In this document: positions 22,875 through 32,315 of the stretch, in pieces
How positions within the stretch are numbered: the first letter of the stretch is position 1
How the letters are laid out: every line of letters starts with the position of its first letter
Virus record (IMG/VR): IMGVR_UViG_3300037200_000048
Location: 1-50,041 of that record
From: a virus
DNA length: 50,041 bases
Strand: one strand, 5' to 3'
Notes under the pieces: generated by a model
What the model was told of the DNA's origin: nothing
The model's input: only the letters and a program-made list of their open reading frames with translations
Databases searched by the model: none
Position numbers and translations under genes: made by a program

Positions 22875-24151
22875 TTTCCATTCTCGCTCTTAGCGACTAC
22901 CTGACCGTTTTTCTTGAGCAGTTTATTGTTCTCTTGTGGGGCCGGTGGGGCGTCGGCGGGTACGACAAACGCTCCTCCGCCGACCGTATGAACAACACCC
23001 TGCTCCTGGATATTCTTTGCGGCCTTCTCCATCTGCTCAATCGCCGCAATCGCCGCCTCCGGATTGGTTCGATTGTTGCCGATAACCGTTTTGATGTCCT
23101 TCAGTTTAGCGTCGCTAGTTCCACCGAACACCCCCGCAAGATGGCCAGCGACCGTGACAGCAGCCGAGCGGAGGCGGGCAGCGTCCGGGTCTTGCGATCC
23201 CCACCACGTCTCGAAGTCTGTGAGCGTACCGGCAGCGGGGCCGAACTCATCTGCACGCCGAGTGAGAATTTCTTTCATGTCCGCCATCTGCTCAAGCGAA
23301 CTTCCGGCAAGATTGCTCCTCTGGCGTTGCATTCCGGTCGGACGGACATTGGGAGCGTTGGCCGAACCCACGGGTTTCCCCCTATCGCTAACCATCGATC
23401 CCTCGATAGGCTCTCCGTTGTACGTGCCCAGATATCTTCCCTGCGAGTTGAGCGAGGACGCCTGAGCTTTCTCGTATTCCGCCTGAGCGCGAAGCACCGC
23501 CGCTTTAGTTGCCGGGTTGTTAGGGTCCTTGGACGCTTCAAATTTAGCCGTTTGCAAGGCAAGTGCTTTCGTGCGCAAGTCGGTCTGCTCTTTCATGGCG
23601 GTTGCCCGTCCAATCCCCGCCTGCTCCGTCTTGAACTCCTCGAAAGTACCAGTAAATTCCGGGTGGGCCTGCTTGTAGTCTTCGTAGTCTTGACGCGCCC
23701 TGGTATCGTTATTGCTTCCCCCAGAAGCCCCTCTTGCAAGTACAGATGCTTGGGCTGATGGGACGCCAATCGCCATTGCCCGCAGCATCTCTTTGTACCC
23801 CGGAGACAGGTTGGCAGCGTCTCCGCCGGAGTTTTTATACAGTTCGTCGTAGGACGGTCGAGCGGGCTTCTCCACAATGTCCTGATGCCCAGTGGGGGTC
23901 ATATAGATTTGGTGGACTTCTCCATTAGCCAGAGTGCGCGGATCGCCTACCTTGATCCACCCCTCGGCGGTGCGCTTCTGCTGGTCGATGCTGCCTTGCT
24001 GAATCTGCTGCTGAAGCGCCTGCGTCCTCCGGTCGGCAGAGAATTTCTGCTTTTGCTGGAGGTCGAGCAACGCTTTCTGGCGCGCCGCGTCCATCTCCGG
24101 GGCGACTGTCCCGGCAGCGGTAAGTCCGGCTCCGAAGTCGAAAGCCATCAC
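22859..24151 (-). CDS. internal virion (ejection) protein, 430 aa
   Basis: Starts MMAFDFGAGLTAAGTVAPEM. Helical and Gln/Ala-rich at the N-terminus (LLDLQQKQKFSADRRTQALQ), with a central region of mixed charge and the C-terminal phrase LKKNGQVVAKSENGKWVAP. No enzyme motif was seen. Second of three consecutive ejection-type genes; co-translated with its neighbours. Confidence 0.6.
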   Translation of the reverse strand: MMAFDFGAGLTAAGTVAPEMDAARQKALLDLQQKQKFSADRRTQALQQQIQQGSIDQQKRTAEGWIKVGDPRTLANGEVHQIYMTPTGHQDIVEKPARPSYDELYKNSGGDAANLSPGYKEMLRAMAIGVPSAQASVLARGASGGSNNDTRARQDYEDYKQAHPEFTGTFEEFKTEQAGIGRATAMKEQTDLRTKALALQTAKFEASKDPNNPATKAAVLRAQAEYEKAQASSLNSQGRYLGTYNGEPIEGSMVSDRGKPVGSANAPNVRPTGMQRQRSNLAGSSLEQMADMKEILTRRADEFGPAAGTLTDFETWWGSQDPDAARLRSAAVTVAGHLAGVFGGTSDAKLKDIKTVIGNNRTNPEAAIAAIEQMEKAAKNIQEQGVVHTVGGGAFVVPADAPPAPQENNKLLKKNGQVVAKSENGKWVAP

Positions 24152-24696
24152 GCGAACGCTCCCTGATCGAAGCCAAAATTCGTAAGGTCAACCGGCCCAA
24201 GACCAGGAGGCGTCAACCCGCCAGCGTCGTTTGCCCCTTCGTCGCCCGCAGGTACGGGATTGTTCACTTGAGCGCCCGGTGTAGCGCCGCCCTTCTTGAG
24301 CAGGGCAAGAAGAGCTTGGATGCCAGTACCGGCACCGGCCCCGGACGTGGGACTCGCTCCGCCGCCAAGACCCAGCGACGCGAGAGCCTGCTGAAAGGCC
24401 GTCTGCTGCTGATTCTGAATGATTGGAGCGATGGTTTGATTTTGAATCTGCTGCTGTTGGGCCGGAGAAGTCCCCAGCCCGCGCTCTGCCGCGTATGCCT
24501 GGGAAGCGTTGTTTACCCCAGCCTCAGTCCCGGCGGTGAGCGGCTGGACAAACTGACGAACATAGGCTTCCATCTGGCTGGGATTCTCTGCCAGTTTACG
24601 GAGCATGTCCTGATACTGCTGATTTTTATAGGAGTTGTAGAGTCCAGACCCTATCTCGGCTACATCGGCCCCGCCAGCAACTATGTCCGGCATCAC
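24148..24696 (-). CDS. Gln/Gly-rich internal virion protein, 182 aa
   Basis: Begins with a short membrane-prone segment (MMPDIVAGGADVAEIGSGLY), then a Gln-rich stretch (SPAQQQQIQNQTIAPIIQNQ, about 78-97) and a Gly/Pro-rich tail. Such small flexible proteins occur among podovirus internal virion proteins. ATGA overlap with both neighbours. Confidence 0.55.
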   Translation of the reverse strand: MMPDIVAGGADVAEIGSGLYNSYKNQQYQDMLRKLAENPSQMEAYVRQFVQPLTAGTEAGVNNASQAYAAERGLGTSPAQQQQIQNQTIAPIIQNQQQTAFQQALASLGLGGGASPTSGAGAGTGIQALLALLKKGGATPGAQVNNPVPAGDEGANDAGGLTPPGLGPVDLTNFGFDQGAFA

Positions 24697-25118
24697 TCAC
24701 CATCCTTGTAGAGTTGCACCACGGCGAGTGCTCCTGTCCACGGCTGCACCAATGCCCCGGCCCGCTGCATGATGCGGTTGAGTTTAGCCTCCAGTGGGCG
24801 GTCGTCATGCAGGAACGCCGCATACGAGACGCAGCCCCGCTGCTTGGCAGTATCTAGGATAGCGGGCATCGAAGCAAGCAACCAGTTCGCCGCTGACTTC
24901 GCCGATGCGGTTGAAAGAATGCGCCAAATGAACAACATGCCGTGCGCCTGCGAAGTAACAATCAGGGCAATAGGCTCTCCACTCGACTCAACGACCCAGC
25001 ACCAATCCGGCATGAGGTAGGAGAATTTGTACTGGCGCAGTTCGTGGGGGAGGAGTTGCGGAGTAGAGGCTTCGAGTTGGGTCAACTGGCGAAGCGAGAG
25101 TGTGCTAGTGAGGGTCAC
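24693..25118 (-). CDS. internal virion protein with acetyltransferase-like fold, 141 aa
   Basis: The sequence (PIALIVTSQAHGMLFIWRIL then SAKSAANWLLASMPAILDTA then KLNRIMQRAGA) follows the strand-helix-strand order of GNAT-like folds, and T7-type gp13 internal virion proteins are known to use such a fold. The active-site motif is not clear, so it may be structural only. Sits directly behind the nozzle gene, the same order as in other podoviruses. Confidence 0.5.
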   Translation of the reverse strand: MTLTSTLSLRQLTQLEASTPQLLPHELRQYKFSYLMPDWCWVVESSGEPIALIVTSQAHGMLFIWRILSTASAKSAANWLLASMPAILDTAKQRGCVSYAAFLHDDRPLEAKLNRIMQRAGALVQPWTGALAVVQLYKDGE

Positions 25119-28100
25119 CCAATCATTATCTCCCCACCCTTTTTCGGAACGACCTCGAAGTCCATTCCGTCGATAGTTACCGGCCCTACGCCAGAAACGG
25201 CGATGTTCACGATTTGCGCGGTGAACATGAGATCGATGTCGAGTTGAAACTGTCCTGAGAACGGCTGAGGCTGAAGGTACGTCTGGAAAGTGGCAACTGG
25301 GTTACCGTCTGCCCTCACGCCAACTGCGATGAGAGATGCGGCAGTCTGCGTCGAGTACCCCCGGATCGTGACTTTACGGTAGAAGATGCGCCGCGAACTG
25401 CCTTCCTCGTAGACGTAGGTGCATTGGAATCCCCATGCAATCGGCGTGGCCGTTGCGGGCAATCCGCCAACCAGCGATGCAGCGTCCCACGAAGCGTCTC
25501 CAGCAAAGAACCTCTCCAGCGCCCCCGTGCCGTCTCCACGGAAGCCTATTGTTAGAGGGTTGCCTTCCCCAGTCCGGGCCTGTAAAAGAACGGTAATCGA
25601 CCAGGGAAGATCGATGATCGTCCACGCTTTGAGCACAAGGTCGAACAGGAACAGCCGGGTCATGGTCCCGAATACCGTAGGCGTTCCCGGTGTCCCTCCC
25701 GGAGCTTCACCGCCAATCGGCAACGCCCCATTGAATGAACTCGCCTGGACGTAAGTGTTTTCTCCCCCCGGCGTCGTACCCCAGTAAGCGCGATACTGGA
25801 CACCCGCTTGCGCTTCCGGTGTAAATACTCCTACCCCCTGCAAGATGGACGTTGTGGTGACAATCATCTCCGGGGTGATGGCCACTTCGGTATACACTCC
25901 CGCCCCATTTGGAACGAGTTTCGTTACGAGGATATAGAAGGTCAGGTGAGACCCTGTATCTCCAGGTACGGCACCCGACGTGACTCCGGTGAGTGTCGTT
26001 GCGACTAAAGGGCAGGCACAGAGATATTGCGGAGGTCTGGAAGTCTGGGCGCTCTGGGCCAGATAGCAGAACGTGAAATCGATCCCAACGATGTCTGCGT
26101 TGAGTCCAGTCCCTCCGTAAAGATACGGCCTGATTTCTTCGCTGATGAGCTTGTCGTTGACTCCGTTGAACAGGCCGAAACCCTCGTGCGTCAGGCGGAC
26201 AATCCCGTACCCCGCAAGAAACTGGATAGAGAATTTGGCAATGCAGCCGAGGTCGGTCTGCGCTTGAATGATTTGGAAGTCTGCCGCCCCGAATATTCCG
26301 AGAACCTGATATGTCTGAAATTCCTTGAAGCACACCAGCGACTCGGTAGGAGTAACGCCTACCTGGGCGATGCTGAACGTCGTCATGCCCGTTCCCTGTG
26401 TCCCGTCGTCTTTACCGAGGAAGGCGATGTTGGCCGGGTTCCATGAATTAGGGTTGCCGGAGTCGGACATCTTGAGGCAGGTTGGGCCGTCGATCTGGTC
26501 TTGGGTGGTCTGAGGGGCAGTATTGTAGAGCCACAGCGATCCTCCATAGACGATCCCATGCGCTGCTCCACGTGGAGCAATGCTTCCAGGCAATGTCCCG
26601 GTGTTTTTCCATACTGCCTGCCCATCGTCCACCGCCACGCCAAGAGTTGCGGGGAAGGTAGGCTCCGACGCGGCGCTTAGGCCAGCCTGGGTACAGAGGA
26701 AAGTATATGTAGTGCCTGAGACTGTTACGGCAATGATGTCGTTCAGTGCCCAGTTGACCGACGCCTGCCATCCCGGATAGAGCGACGTAAAAGTGTTGGT
26801 AAGGGCCGTGCAGGTGGACGAGCCTAGCAGTGTAGGGTCGAACTGCTGCGGAGCGTATCCGTTGCCGAGGATGAGGATAGCAACCGTGATTGGGAGAGCC
26901 GGGATTCCGGTGGTGACTGCGGCGAACTGGAGGATTTGCGGGATAGGGTCGGCGTACCCTAGAGACCCGCCGTAGGGCGTGAAGGAGTAGCCTGTCGTCA
27001 CCGTGACAGAGCTGGCGGAGATAAGCGCGTCGGCAATCGTCACGGCAGAACTGGTGGCGGTGGTGGTGATAGTAATGGCGATCTTCAGGTCGCTTAGATT
27101 GGTTAGGCCGGTGATGATTTGCGAAAGGGGGAAGGCTGGGTAGTCGTAGCCGCCGGGGATGGATGTAGAGATGGAGTAGATAGTGTTCCACGTCGCGCCG
27201 CCATCGGTGGAGTATTGAAATTCGATCAAGAACGATCCAGTTCCATCGTTATCGACGATAGCTCCACTCGCCCCGGCGGTGAGTTCGAGAATGACGGTTT
27301 GCGATCCGCTGATGGCGAGGGAGGGGTATCCCCCGGCGGTGTTTTGAACAGTATCGTTGCCAACGACCTCAAAGATCGGAATGTCGGCACCGGTGTAGGT
27401 ATTGACGTTCTGGAATCCCTCTTGAAATTGAAAGTTAGGATCGCCCGGAGCTACCTGCGCAGGTTGAGGGAGAGCCGCCGGAAACGTGTTGGCGGTCGGG
27501 GTGAACCAGACCCGCTTCGAGGGAGGCTGGATATTTCCTATTTGCAACTGATACAGGAACGTATTGTTTCCCACTGGAAGCTCGACCAGCGGCGTCGCAG
27601 GAATGTGGCCGATGAAGTTGAACCCTCCACCGGTGGAAGTCCCAAGCAGGACTCCTTCGGTAGACCCTGGCCCGCCCGGTAGGTAGTATATGGAGTAAGA
27701 CGTTGCCGAAGCGTCCATAGTCCATGTAAACGCCGCTCCGTTGAACGCAATTCCGGGGCTAATTGAGATAGTGGCAAGCTGCGGGTCTGAGTGCTGACTG
27801 CCGTTGGTAGCGCAGAGAGCAAAGAGGTAAGTCCCCGCCGGGTTGGACGGCGATCCAGACACCGCCGCCGCTGTAACTCCCGTGAGGTTGGGGAGAAGAT
27901 ACCCCACCGTAGAGGACAGCGCAAGATAGTACGGATATTGCCCTGAGACGAAACTGGAGAACGTCCCAAGTGCCGCCGCCTGCGTGTTTGGGGAGACAAG
28001 TTGCCCAATGACCGCCGAGCCGTCAATCGTCTGTAGCGAGCCGCGCTGCGTGAAGTTCAGGTTGGAGATGCGCACAACCGTTCCGGGCGGCTGGGACAGA

Positions 28101-28165
28101 ATGCCAGTCGCCGCGTTGACGCCCTTGACAAACTTTTTCAGCGGTTCGATCTTTCCTTTGCCCAT
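25115..28165 (-). CDS. tail nozzle / tubular protein B-like protein, 1016 aa
   Basis: A very large beta-rich protein. Typical phrases are NLNFTQRGSLQTIDGSAVIG at the N-terminus, GFGLFNGVNDKLISEEIRPY in the centre, and LFDLVLKAWTIIDLPWSITV and SRRIFYRKVTIRGYSTQ near the C-terminus; these recall the nozzle/hub proteins of podoviruses (T7 gp12-like, P22 gp10-like). The length exceeds those relatives because of apparent inserts of fibronectin-like character (about 95-230). ATGA overlap with the acetyltransferase-like gene. Confidence 0.65.
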   Translation of the reverse strand: MGKGKIEPLKKFVKGVNAATGILSQPPGTVVRISNLNFTQRGSLQTIDGSAVIGQLVSPNTQAAALGTFSSFVSGQYPYYLALSSTVGYLLPNLTGVTAAAVSGSPSNPAGTYLFALCATNGSQHSDPQLATISISPGIAFNGAAFTWTMDASATSYSIYYLPGGPGSTEGVLLGTSTGGGFNFIGHIPATPLVELPVGNNTFLYQLQIGNIQPPSKRVWFTPTANTFPAALPQPAQVAPGDPNFQFQEGFQNVNTYTGADIPIFEVVGNDTVQNTAGGYPSLAISGSQTVILELTAGASGAIVDNDGTGSFLIEFQYSTDGGATWNTIYSISTSIPGGYDYPAFPLSQIITGLTNLSDLKIAITITTTATSSAVTIADALISASSVTVTTGYSFTPYGGSLGYADPIPQILQFAAVTTGIPALPITVAILILGNGYAPQQFDPTLLGSSTCTALTNTFTSLYPGWQASVNWALNDIIAVTVSGTTYTFLCTQAGLSAASEPTFPATLGVAVDDGQAVWKNTGTLPGSIAPRGAAHGIVYGGSLWLYNTAPQTTQDQIDGPTCLKMSDSGNPNSWNPANIAFLGKDDGTQGTGMTTFSIAQVGVTPTESLVCFKEFQTYQVLGIFGAADFQIIQAQTDLGCIAKFSIQFLAGYGIVRLTHEGFGLFNGVNDKLISEEIRPYLYGGTGLNADIVGIDFTFCYLAQSAQTSRPPQYLCACPLVATTLTGVTSGAVPGDTGSHLTFYILVTKLVPNGAGVYTEVAITPEMIVTTTSILQGVGVFTPEAQAGVQYRAYWGTTPGGENTYVQASSFNGALPIGGEAPGGTPGTPTVFGTMTRLFLFDLVLKAWTIIDLPWSITVLLQARTGEGNPLTIGFRGDGTGALERFFAGDASWDAASLVGGLPATATPIAWGFQCTYVYEEGSSRRIFYRKVTIRGYSTQTAASLIAVGVRADGNPVATFQTYLQPQPFSGQFQLDIDLMFTAQIVNIAVSGVGPVTIDGMDFEVVPKKGGEIMIG

Positions 28166-28196
28166 TTACTTCCACTTCGATCCATGACTTATTTTG

Positions 28197-28246
28197 TGAA
28201 CTTCACGCTGAACTTTCAAAAGTTCACTGAACTTTAGCATGAACTT
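28197..28246. promoter_or_regulatory. TGAACTT repeat cluster between adaptor and nozzle genes
   Basis: TGAACTT occurs as direct copies at 28197, 28209, 28228 and 28240 (spacing 12, 19, 12), with one inverted copy at 28220-28226. The second copy and the inverted copy form the palindrome TGAACTTTCAAAAGTTCA. The site lies in the only sizeable gap of the tail operon. Could be a binding site, terminator element or recombination site; no T-run follows on the transcribed strand. Confidence 0.5.
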
Positions 28247-29575
28247 TTACCCTATTATAGACCCATATAAACAACACAAAACAAACAAGATAGGCAAAAT
28301 TACGCCCCCAAAATAACCACCGAGGCCGACACAAATTTCCGTTCCCCCACCGCCTCCAACTTGCACTTGCCTGGGCCCGTTGGGTTGCTGCATCCCTTTG
28401 ATGTCCATGCAGAGTTTCGTCATGCGGTCGAACTCCGCTTTCGCTCCCGCGTCGTCCTGCTCGGCCAGTTTGAAGCGATGGGTTAGGTAGGTACGGATAG
28501 CGTCCTCGAAAGCTGGCGGGCATGTGAATAAAAAGTTGGCCTGCCCTTTCTGGTAGAGTTGCGGCATTCGCAGCCCGGTCATGTAGACGTTGCACTCGTA
28601 CACGGGAGTCATTGCAGGCCACGCCTGCGGCTGAGTTCCTCCCAGCCCTCGTGTGAGCGCCGAGATGGTTGTCCCTGAGAGTTGCGAGTAGTAGACCAGT
28701 TCGCACGACCCCGGCCCCACCAGAGCAGTAGGAGGATACGTCCCTATGAGGATGAGGCCGAATCCGAGAACGAAACCGTTCGCTCCGAACATCACGGTTA
28801 TTGACGTGTCGGTGATCGCTGCCGGATCGGAGAGGATAGCCTGCCCCGAAGTCCTGTCGGGCTGGGGCCACAGTTCTACGATCTGCCGGTCGGAGGATGT
28901 GTTTACGACTATCACTCCTGAGAGTCCGGTCACGTTGGAGTGGCGGAAGACCTGCTGTTTTGTTCCTGCTGCCACAGGGTAGCCATCGTAGAAGTTATTG
29001 TCGATACGCCGCCACTGACCCACCAAAGCATACTGCGCCGTTCCCTGCGTAGAAGGTACGGCGGTAATATCCCTTATCCCCCCGGTCATCTGTCCGATGA
29101 GCTTCAGCCCGTCGTTCAACCAGCGGTACACTAGCGCCGCGGAGAGGATATTGCCATCCGAGTCGGGGACGAACGCGCGAGAGATGTTGGGAGGGAAGTT
29201 CTGGATAGGTGTGGATGTCCCGTTTATGGCGATAGAAACCGAGTTGGTTGGAGTTGTAATCGCAAACTCAATGTACTGGTCTTCCCCGCCGGGGACGAGA
29301 GAGAAGTAAATCCGCGCGAAACTGGCAAGGTACGATACCGCAATCGTTGCGACCACATTGAAGGCCGCTGCGTTGGTGACGCTCTGTTCTACCGTCGCTG
29401 CCGTCTCGCCCCATAGGGTACTCTGCGTTGCCTTGAGGTACACTGTGGCCCCGGCAGCAAACAGCGTAGGCGCGACAACGTTCGTAGTCGCCGCGAAGGA
29501 TGGCGTCTGGAGTGTCATGGCCGGGTCGGGAGCCAATTCTCTCAATCCCTGGATTAAATCCCCTACAAGACTCAT
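28247..29575 (-). CDS. head-tail adaptor-like protein with hydrophobic C-terminus, 442 aa
   Basis: ATG at 29575 follows AGGGGGAGC; the ORF extends upstream only into overlap with other signals. The N-terminal part (MSLVGDLIQGLREL) and NILSAALVYRWLNDGLKLIG (about 147-166) are typical of podovirus adaptor or tubular protein A relatives. Unusually, the protein ends in a membrane-like segment (ILPILFVLCCLYGSIIG) behind a Gly run, so it might also interact with membrane. Adaptor is a context-supported guess. Confidence 0.55.
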   Translation of the reverse strand: MSLVGDLIQGLRELAPDPAMTLQTPSFAATTNVVAPTLFAAGATVYLKATQSTLWGETAATVEQSVTNAAAFNVVATIAVSYLASFARIYFSLVPGGEDQYIEFAITTPTNSVSIAINGTSTPIQNFPPNISRAFVPDSDGNILSAALVYRWLNDGLKLIGQMTGGIRDITAVPSTQGTAQYALVGQWRRIDNNFYDGYPVAAGTKQQVFRHSNVTGLSGVIVVNTSSDRQIVELWPQPDRTSGQAILSDPAAITDTSITVMFGANGFVLGFGLILIGTYPPTALVGPGSCELVYYSQLSGTTISALTRGLGGTQPQAWPAMTPVYECNVYMTGLRMPQLYQKGQANFLFTCPPAFEDAIRTYLTHRFKLAEQDDAGAKAEFDRMTKLCMDIKGMQQPNGPRQVQVGGGGGTEICVGLGGYFGGVILPILFVLCCLYGSIIG

Positions 29576-29645
29576 GCTCCCCCTAAACTGCAATGGCCCC
29601 GCCCCCGAAGGGAACAGGGCCATGAACGTCCACCGGTGCAAAACT

Positions 29646-30065
29646 CTAATTCATGCTGACTTCAAGCTCCATCGTGGCTGCCTGCGTCCCGCCCGCCAAA
29701 GTTACCACTGCCGATACCGAGGTAATCGAGAGATCGGTGTTGAACTCCTTCGTGTAGTCCAATCCAGTACCCGCCGCCGTTGTCCCGATAGACTCGATTT
29801 GGAGGGTGTTGGTTCCGTCCGTCACCGTAAGTAGGGCGGCGAGAGTGGTCGCTCCATTGACTGAAGTGGCCCGCAAGCGAATCTTTCCCCGGCTAGGCGC
29901 TGGGCCTCCGTTTGCGTTGAACGGGATGCCGTTGGTCGAAGGCGTGGTGGTCGTGGCCGCGATGGTGAGCGTCCCCGTCGCGGTAAGCGCGGAGACGGCA
30001 TACCCGTAGTTTGAGCCAGAGCCGTACCCCGGCATTACCTGTGCTACCGAGTTGGCAAACGACAT
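29646..30065 (-). CDS. capsid-associated (decoration-like) protein, 139 aa
   Basis: Strong Shine-Dalgarno TAAGGAGATTGCT. Beta-rich, Gly/Thr-rich sequence (SALTATGTLTIAATTTTPST) immediately after the major capsid gene, as expected for a small head decoration or tail-accessory protein. No catalytic motif. Confidence 0.5.
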   Translation of the reverse strand: MSFANSVAQVMPGYGSGSNYGYAVSALTATGTLTIAATTTTPSTNGIPFNANGGPAPSRGKIRLRATSVNGATTLAALLTVTDGTNTLQIESIGTTAAGTGLDYTKEFNTDLSITSVSAVVTLAGGTQAATMELEVSMN

Positions 30066-30075
30066 AGCAATCTCC

Positions 30076-31062
30076 TTAGTTCGGAAGGCCCGTGATGGTG
30101 ATATTCATGCGAGGCGAGATGCACGACAAGTTCCACGTCAGGTACATCGTCGAGACCAACACGCGCTGGTTGCTCGGCTTCACGAACGGATCGACGTTGA
30201 AGTAGTCGGCCTCGTGGAAGACGGGGAAGATGTACTTCGAGTTCAGGAACATCGCAATCCCGGTTGGGCAGAAGTAGTCCGGCACCGTGACGGCATTGTT
30301 GAACAGGAAGTGGTTGCGGAAGCCAACCTGCAACGCCTCATCGTCCTGCATTCCTTGACCGAAGCGGACTTCGGTGGTGAAGTTTGCCTTGAACGCGGCG
30401 TAATTCAGCCGGTTCATCACGCAGAGGTCAGGCTCGTCGTACCCCCAGGTCACGTTCTGGTAGGCAGGCTCGAAGATTGCCGGAGTGACCGCTCCGCCCG
30501 AAGCGTAGTTTGCAGCGGGCAGCCAGAAGGCGTTGGCGGCAGTCGAGCGGTTGATGCCGGCGATGGTGTTGGTGGTGGTCTGCACCCACGACACAAGATC
30601 GTCGATGTCGAGCGAAGTGTTCTGCGGAGCGGTGTGCCAGATGGCGCGGGAGAGCTTCTGGAGGAACGACGCAGAGGCCGTCTGGTACTTCGCCTTGATG
30701 AGGTCGAGGTTCCCAGCCCCGCCCCGGTTGAGAATGATGTCCGTTACCGGAATCACGATGGGCTGGCGGTAGGGCTTCCACTGCTGGTTCGCAGGCTGAA
30801 TCGAGTCAACCACGGAGGTATCGAGCAGTTGGTCGCCATAGTAGGCACCGCCCGGAAGCTCCTCTTGGTAGATTTCGGGGAAGACAAGCTCGCCTGCACC
30901 GAACTTCTTACCTTCGCGGGTCAGTGCCCAGAACACCGGAGAGGGCTTGAAGACGTTATCGCCGAGTACCGGGACGATGTACTTCTGGCTGATTGCGTTG
31001 ACCGTGTTGGAAAGTTGTACCGGGGGAGACGCAAGCCCCAGACCAACGACTGAATTTGCCAT
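30076..31062 (-). CDS. major capsid protein (HK97-type)
   Basis: A 328-residue protein lying directly after the scaffold gene, with the normal length for podovirus capsid proteins. ELVFPEIYQEELPGGAYYG near residue 57 (E-loop region), QWKPYRQPIVIPVTDIILNR (spine helix entry) and FNVDPFVKPSNQRVLVSTMY (P-domain and A-domain strands) fit the HK97 fold. TAAGGAG lies before its ATG. It would form the icosahedral head around the scaffold. Confidence 0.75.
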   Translation of the reverse strand: MANSVVGLGLASPPVQLSNTVNAISQKYIVPVLGDNVFKPSPVFWALTREGKKFGAGELVFPEIYQEELPGGAYYGDQLLDTSVVDSIQPANQQWKPYRQPIVIPVTDIILNRGGAGNLDLIKAKYQTASASFLQKLSRAIWHTAPQNTSLDIDDLVSWVQTTTNTIAGINRSTAANAFWLPAANYASGGAVTPAIFEPAYQNVTWGYDEPDLCVMNRLNYAAFKANFTTEVRFGQGMQDDEALQVGFRNHFLFNNAVTVPDYFCPTGIAMFLNSKYIFPVFHEADYFNVDPFVKPSNQRVLVSTMYLTWNLSCISPRMNITITGLPN

Positions 31063-31073
31063 GCTCTATCTCC

Positions 31074-31892
31074 TTAGTTCGCCCACTGCTTCCCAACTGT
31101 GTTCCAAAGTTCGCTGTCTTGGCCCGCCGCTGCAATTGCCTCATCGAGCGAGAGCGTCTTGCCTTTGTCGTCCGTCCCTTTGAATCCGGTGTCGAGGATA
31201 CGCGGCCCGTGGACGCCGGGGCGCTGCATGGCTGCAAGAGCCTCACGATCCTTGGTGAGTTCCGTCTTCTTCGCTGTCACTTCGGCAAGCTCGGCTTCTT
31301 TACGGGCGTCCCACGTCAAGCGGTCAACCGCAGCGTGGATATCGAGCCGTCCATGCTCATCCAGCAGTTTCCGATCGGTCGCAAACTTGATAGCCTGCTC
31401 CAGTTTCACCTGGTTGCGAATGCCCTCTGGGAGTGCCGCCTGTTCACGGGCAAAGACAGAGTTGTAGTTGTCGTCCAGGTAGCCCTTCATGGCCTGCTGG
31501 GTGACGGTACGAACCTGAGCCACCTGCCCTTTGACTTCCTCCACGACGGCTTGTATCTTGGCCATCTCTGCGCGGACTTCTTTTACCATCGGGCCGAAGA
31601 GAGGATCGTTCTCGTCCATGCCGGTCGTCTCGCGGACATGATCGGCAACCTGCCTCCGGCTGGGAACCACAACTTCCATCTTGTCGTCCAGCAGACCGGC
31701 GGTACGGAGCTTGGTCACGCGCTCCAATACTCCCTGCTCGGCAAGTTCCAGTTGCTGCTGACGGGCCAATAGAGCCTGCCGCTCCGAAGTGGCCAACTGC
31801 CGCATCTCTCCAACTGTGGCCGACGAACCATCGGGCAATGCGATAACCAGATCGTCGGCGTAGGTTCCTGTCGTCAGAATGTCTTTCAGCAT
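31074..31892 (-). CDS. capsid scaffolding protein, 272 aa
   Basis: Highly charged helical protein with a long coiled coil (RQALLARQQQLELAEQGVLE; VKGQVAQVRTVTQQAMKGYL) and an acidic/basic C-terminus, sitting immediately before the capsid gene. This position and composition are standard for scaffold proteins that guide capsid assembly and are lost on packaging. No protease domain is fused to it. Confidence 0.7.
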   Translation of the reverse strand: MLKDILTTGTYADDLVIALPDGSSATVGEMRQLATSERQALLARQQQLELAEQGVLERVTKLRTAGLLDDKMEVVVPSRRQVADHVRETTGMDENDPLFGPMVKEVRAEMAKIQAVVEEVKGQVAQVRTVTQQAMKGYLDDNYNSVFAREQAALPEGIRNQVKLEQAIKFATDRKLLDEHGRLDIHAAVDRLTWDARKEAELAEVTAKKTELTKDREALAAMQRPGVHGPRILDTGFKGTDDKGKTLSLDEAIAAAGQDSELWNTVGKQWAN

Positions 31893-32315
31893 TTATGCTG
31901 CTCCTTGGGCGAACTGCTGTAGGTTTTGCTGTCCCTGTGGCGGCTGGCCCGCGCCGTTGGCGATGGGGGCCGCTACCGTGGATGCAACCTCAGCCGCCTT
32001 TTGGCAGGCTTTGATTGCCGCATCGCAATACTTCTGGGCCTGCGCTACCGGGGTCGCTACGTCGGGCATGGCAAACGCCGCGCGGGGGTAAATTGCGACC
32101 AATTGGCTCTTGATCTGATTGAGAATCTTCATCATCGAATTGGGGTCGGCACCCTGCAATTCGGCAAGCTGCGTCTGAATCTGCTGTCCCGCTTCGTCTC
32201 CCCCCGGAGGCTGACCCTGACCCGGTTGACCTCCGCCCGGAGGCTGACCCTGCGGAGCCAGTTTCGATAGAAGCTGACGCGCCATGATCCCCGCAATTGG
32301 ACTGCCTGCGCTCAT
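31893..32315 (-). CDS. Gln/Pro/Gly-rich head protein, 140 aa
   Basis: The N-terminal third is low complexity (APQGQPPGGGQPGQGQPPGG, about 20-39), followed by a helical part (NSMMKILNQIKSQLVAIYPR; PVAQAQKYCDAAIKACQKAA). Its ATG overlaps the TGA of the 33-aa basic ORF. Part of the head module between the portal and scaffold genes; may cooperate with scaffold. Function unknown. Confidence 0.6.
   Translation of the reverse strand: MSAGSPIAGIMARQLLSKLAPQGQPPGGGQPGQGQPPGGDEAGQQIQTQLAELQGADPNSMMKILNQIKSQLVAIYPRAAFAMPDVATPVAQAQKYCDAAIKACQKAAEVASTVAAPIANGAGQPPQGQQNLQQFAQGAA

Noticed and set aside
22856-23758. 300-aa rightward ORF opposite the ejection-protein gene
   Set aside because: It lies antisense to a coding gene with better start signals and operon overlaps; the composition is shadow-like.
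30052-31053. 333-aa rightward ORF opposite the capsid gene
   Set aside because: It is antisense to the well-supported major capsid gene, has an Arg/Val-rich composition typical of reverse-frame reading in GC-rich DNA, and has no Shine-Dalgarno.
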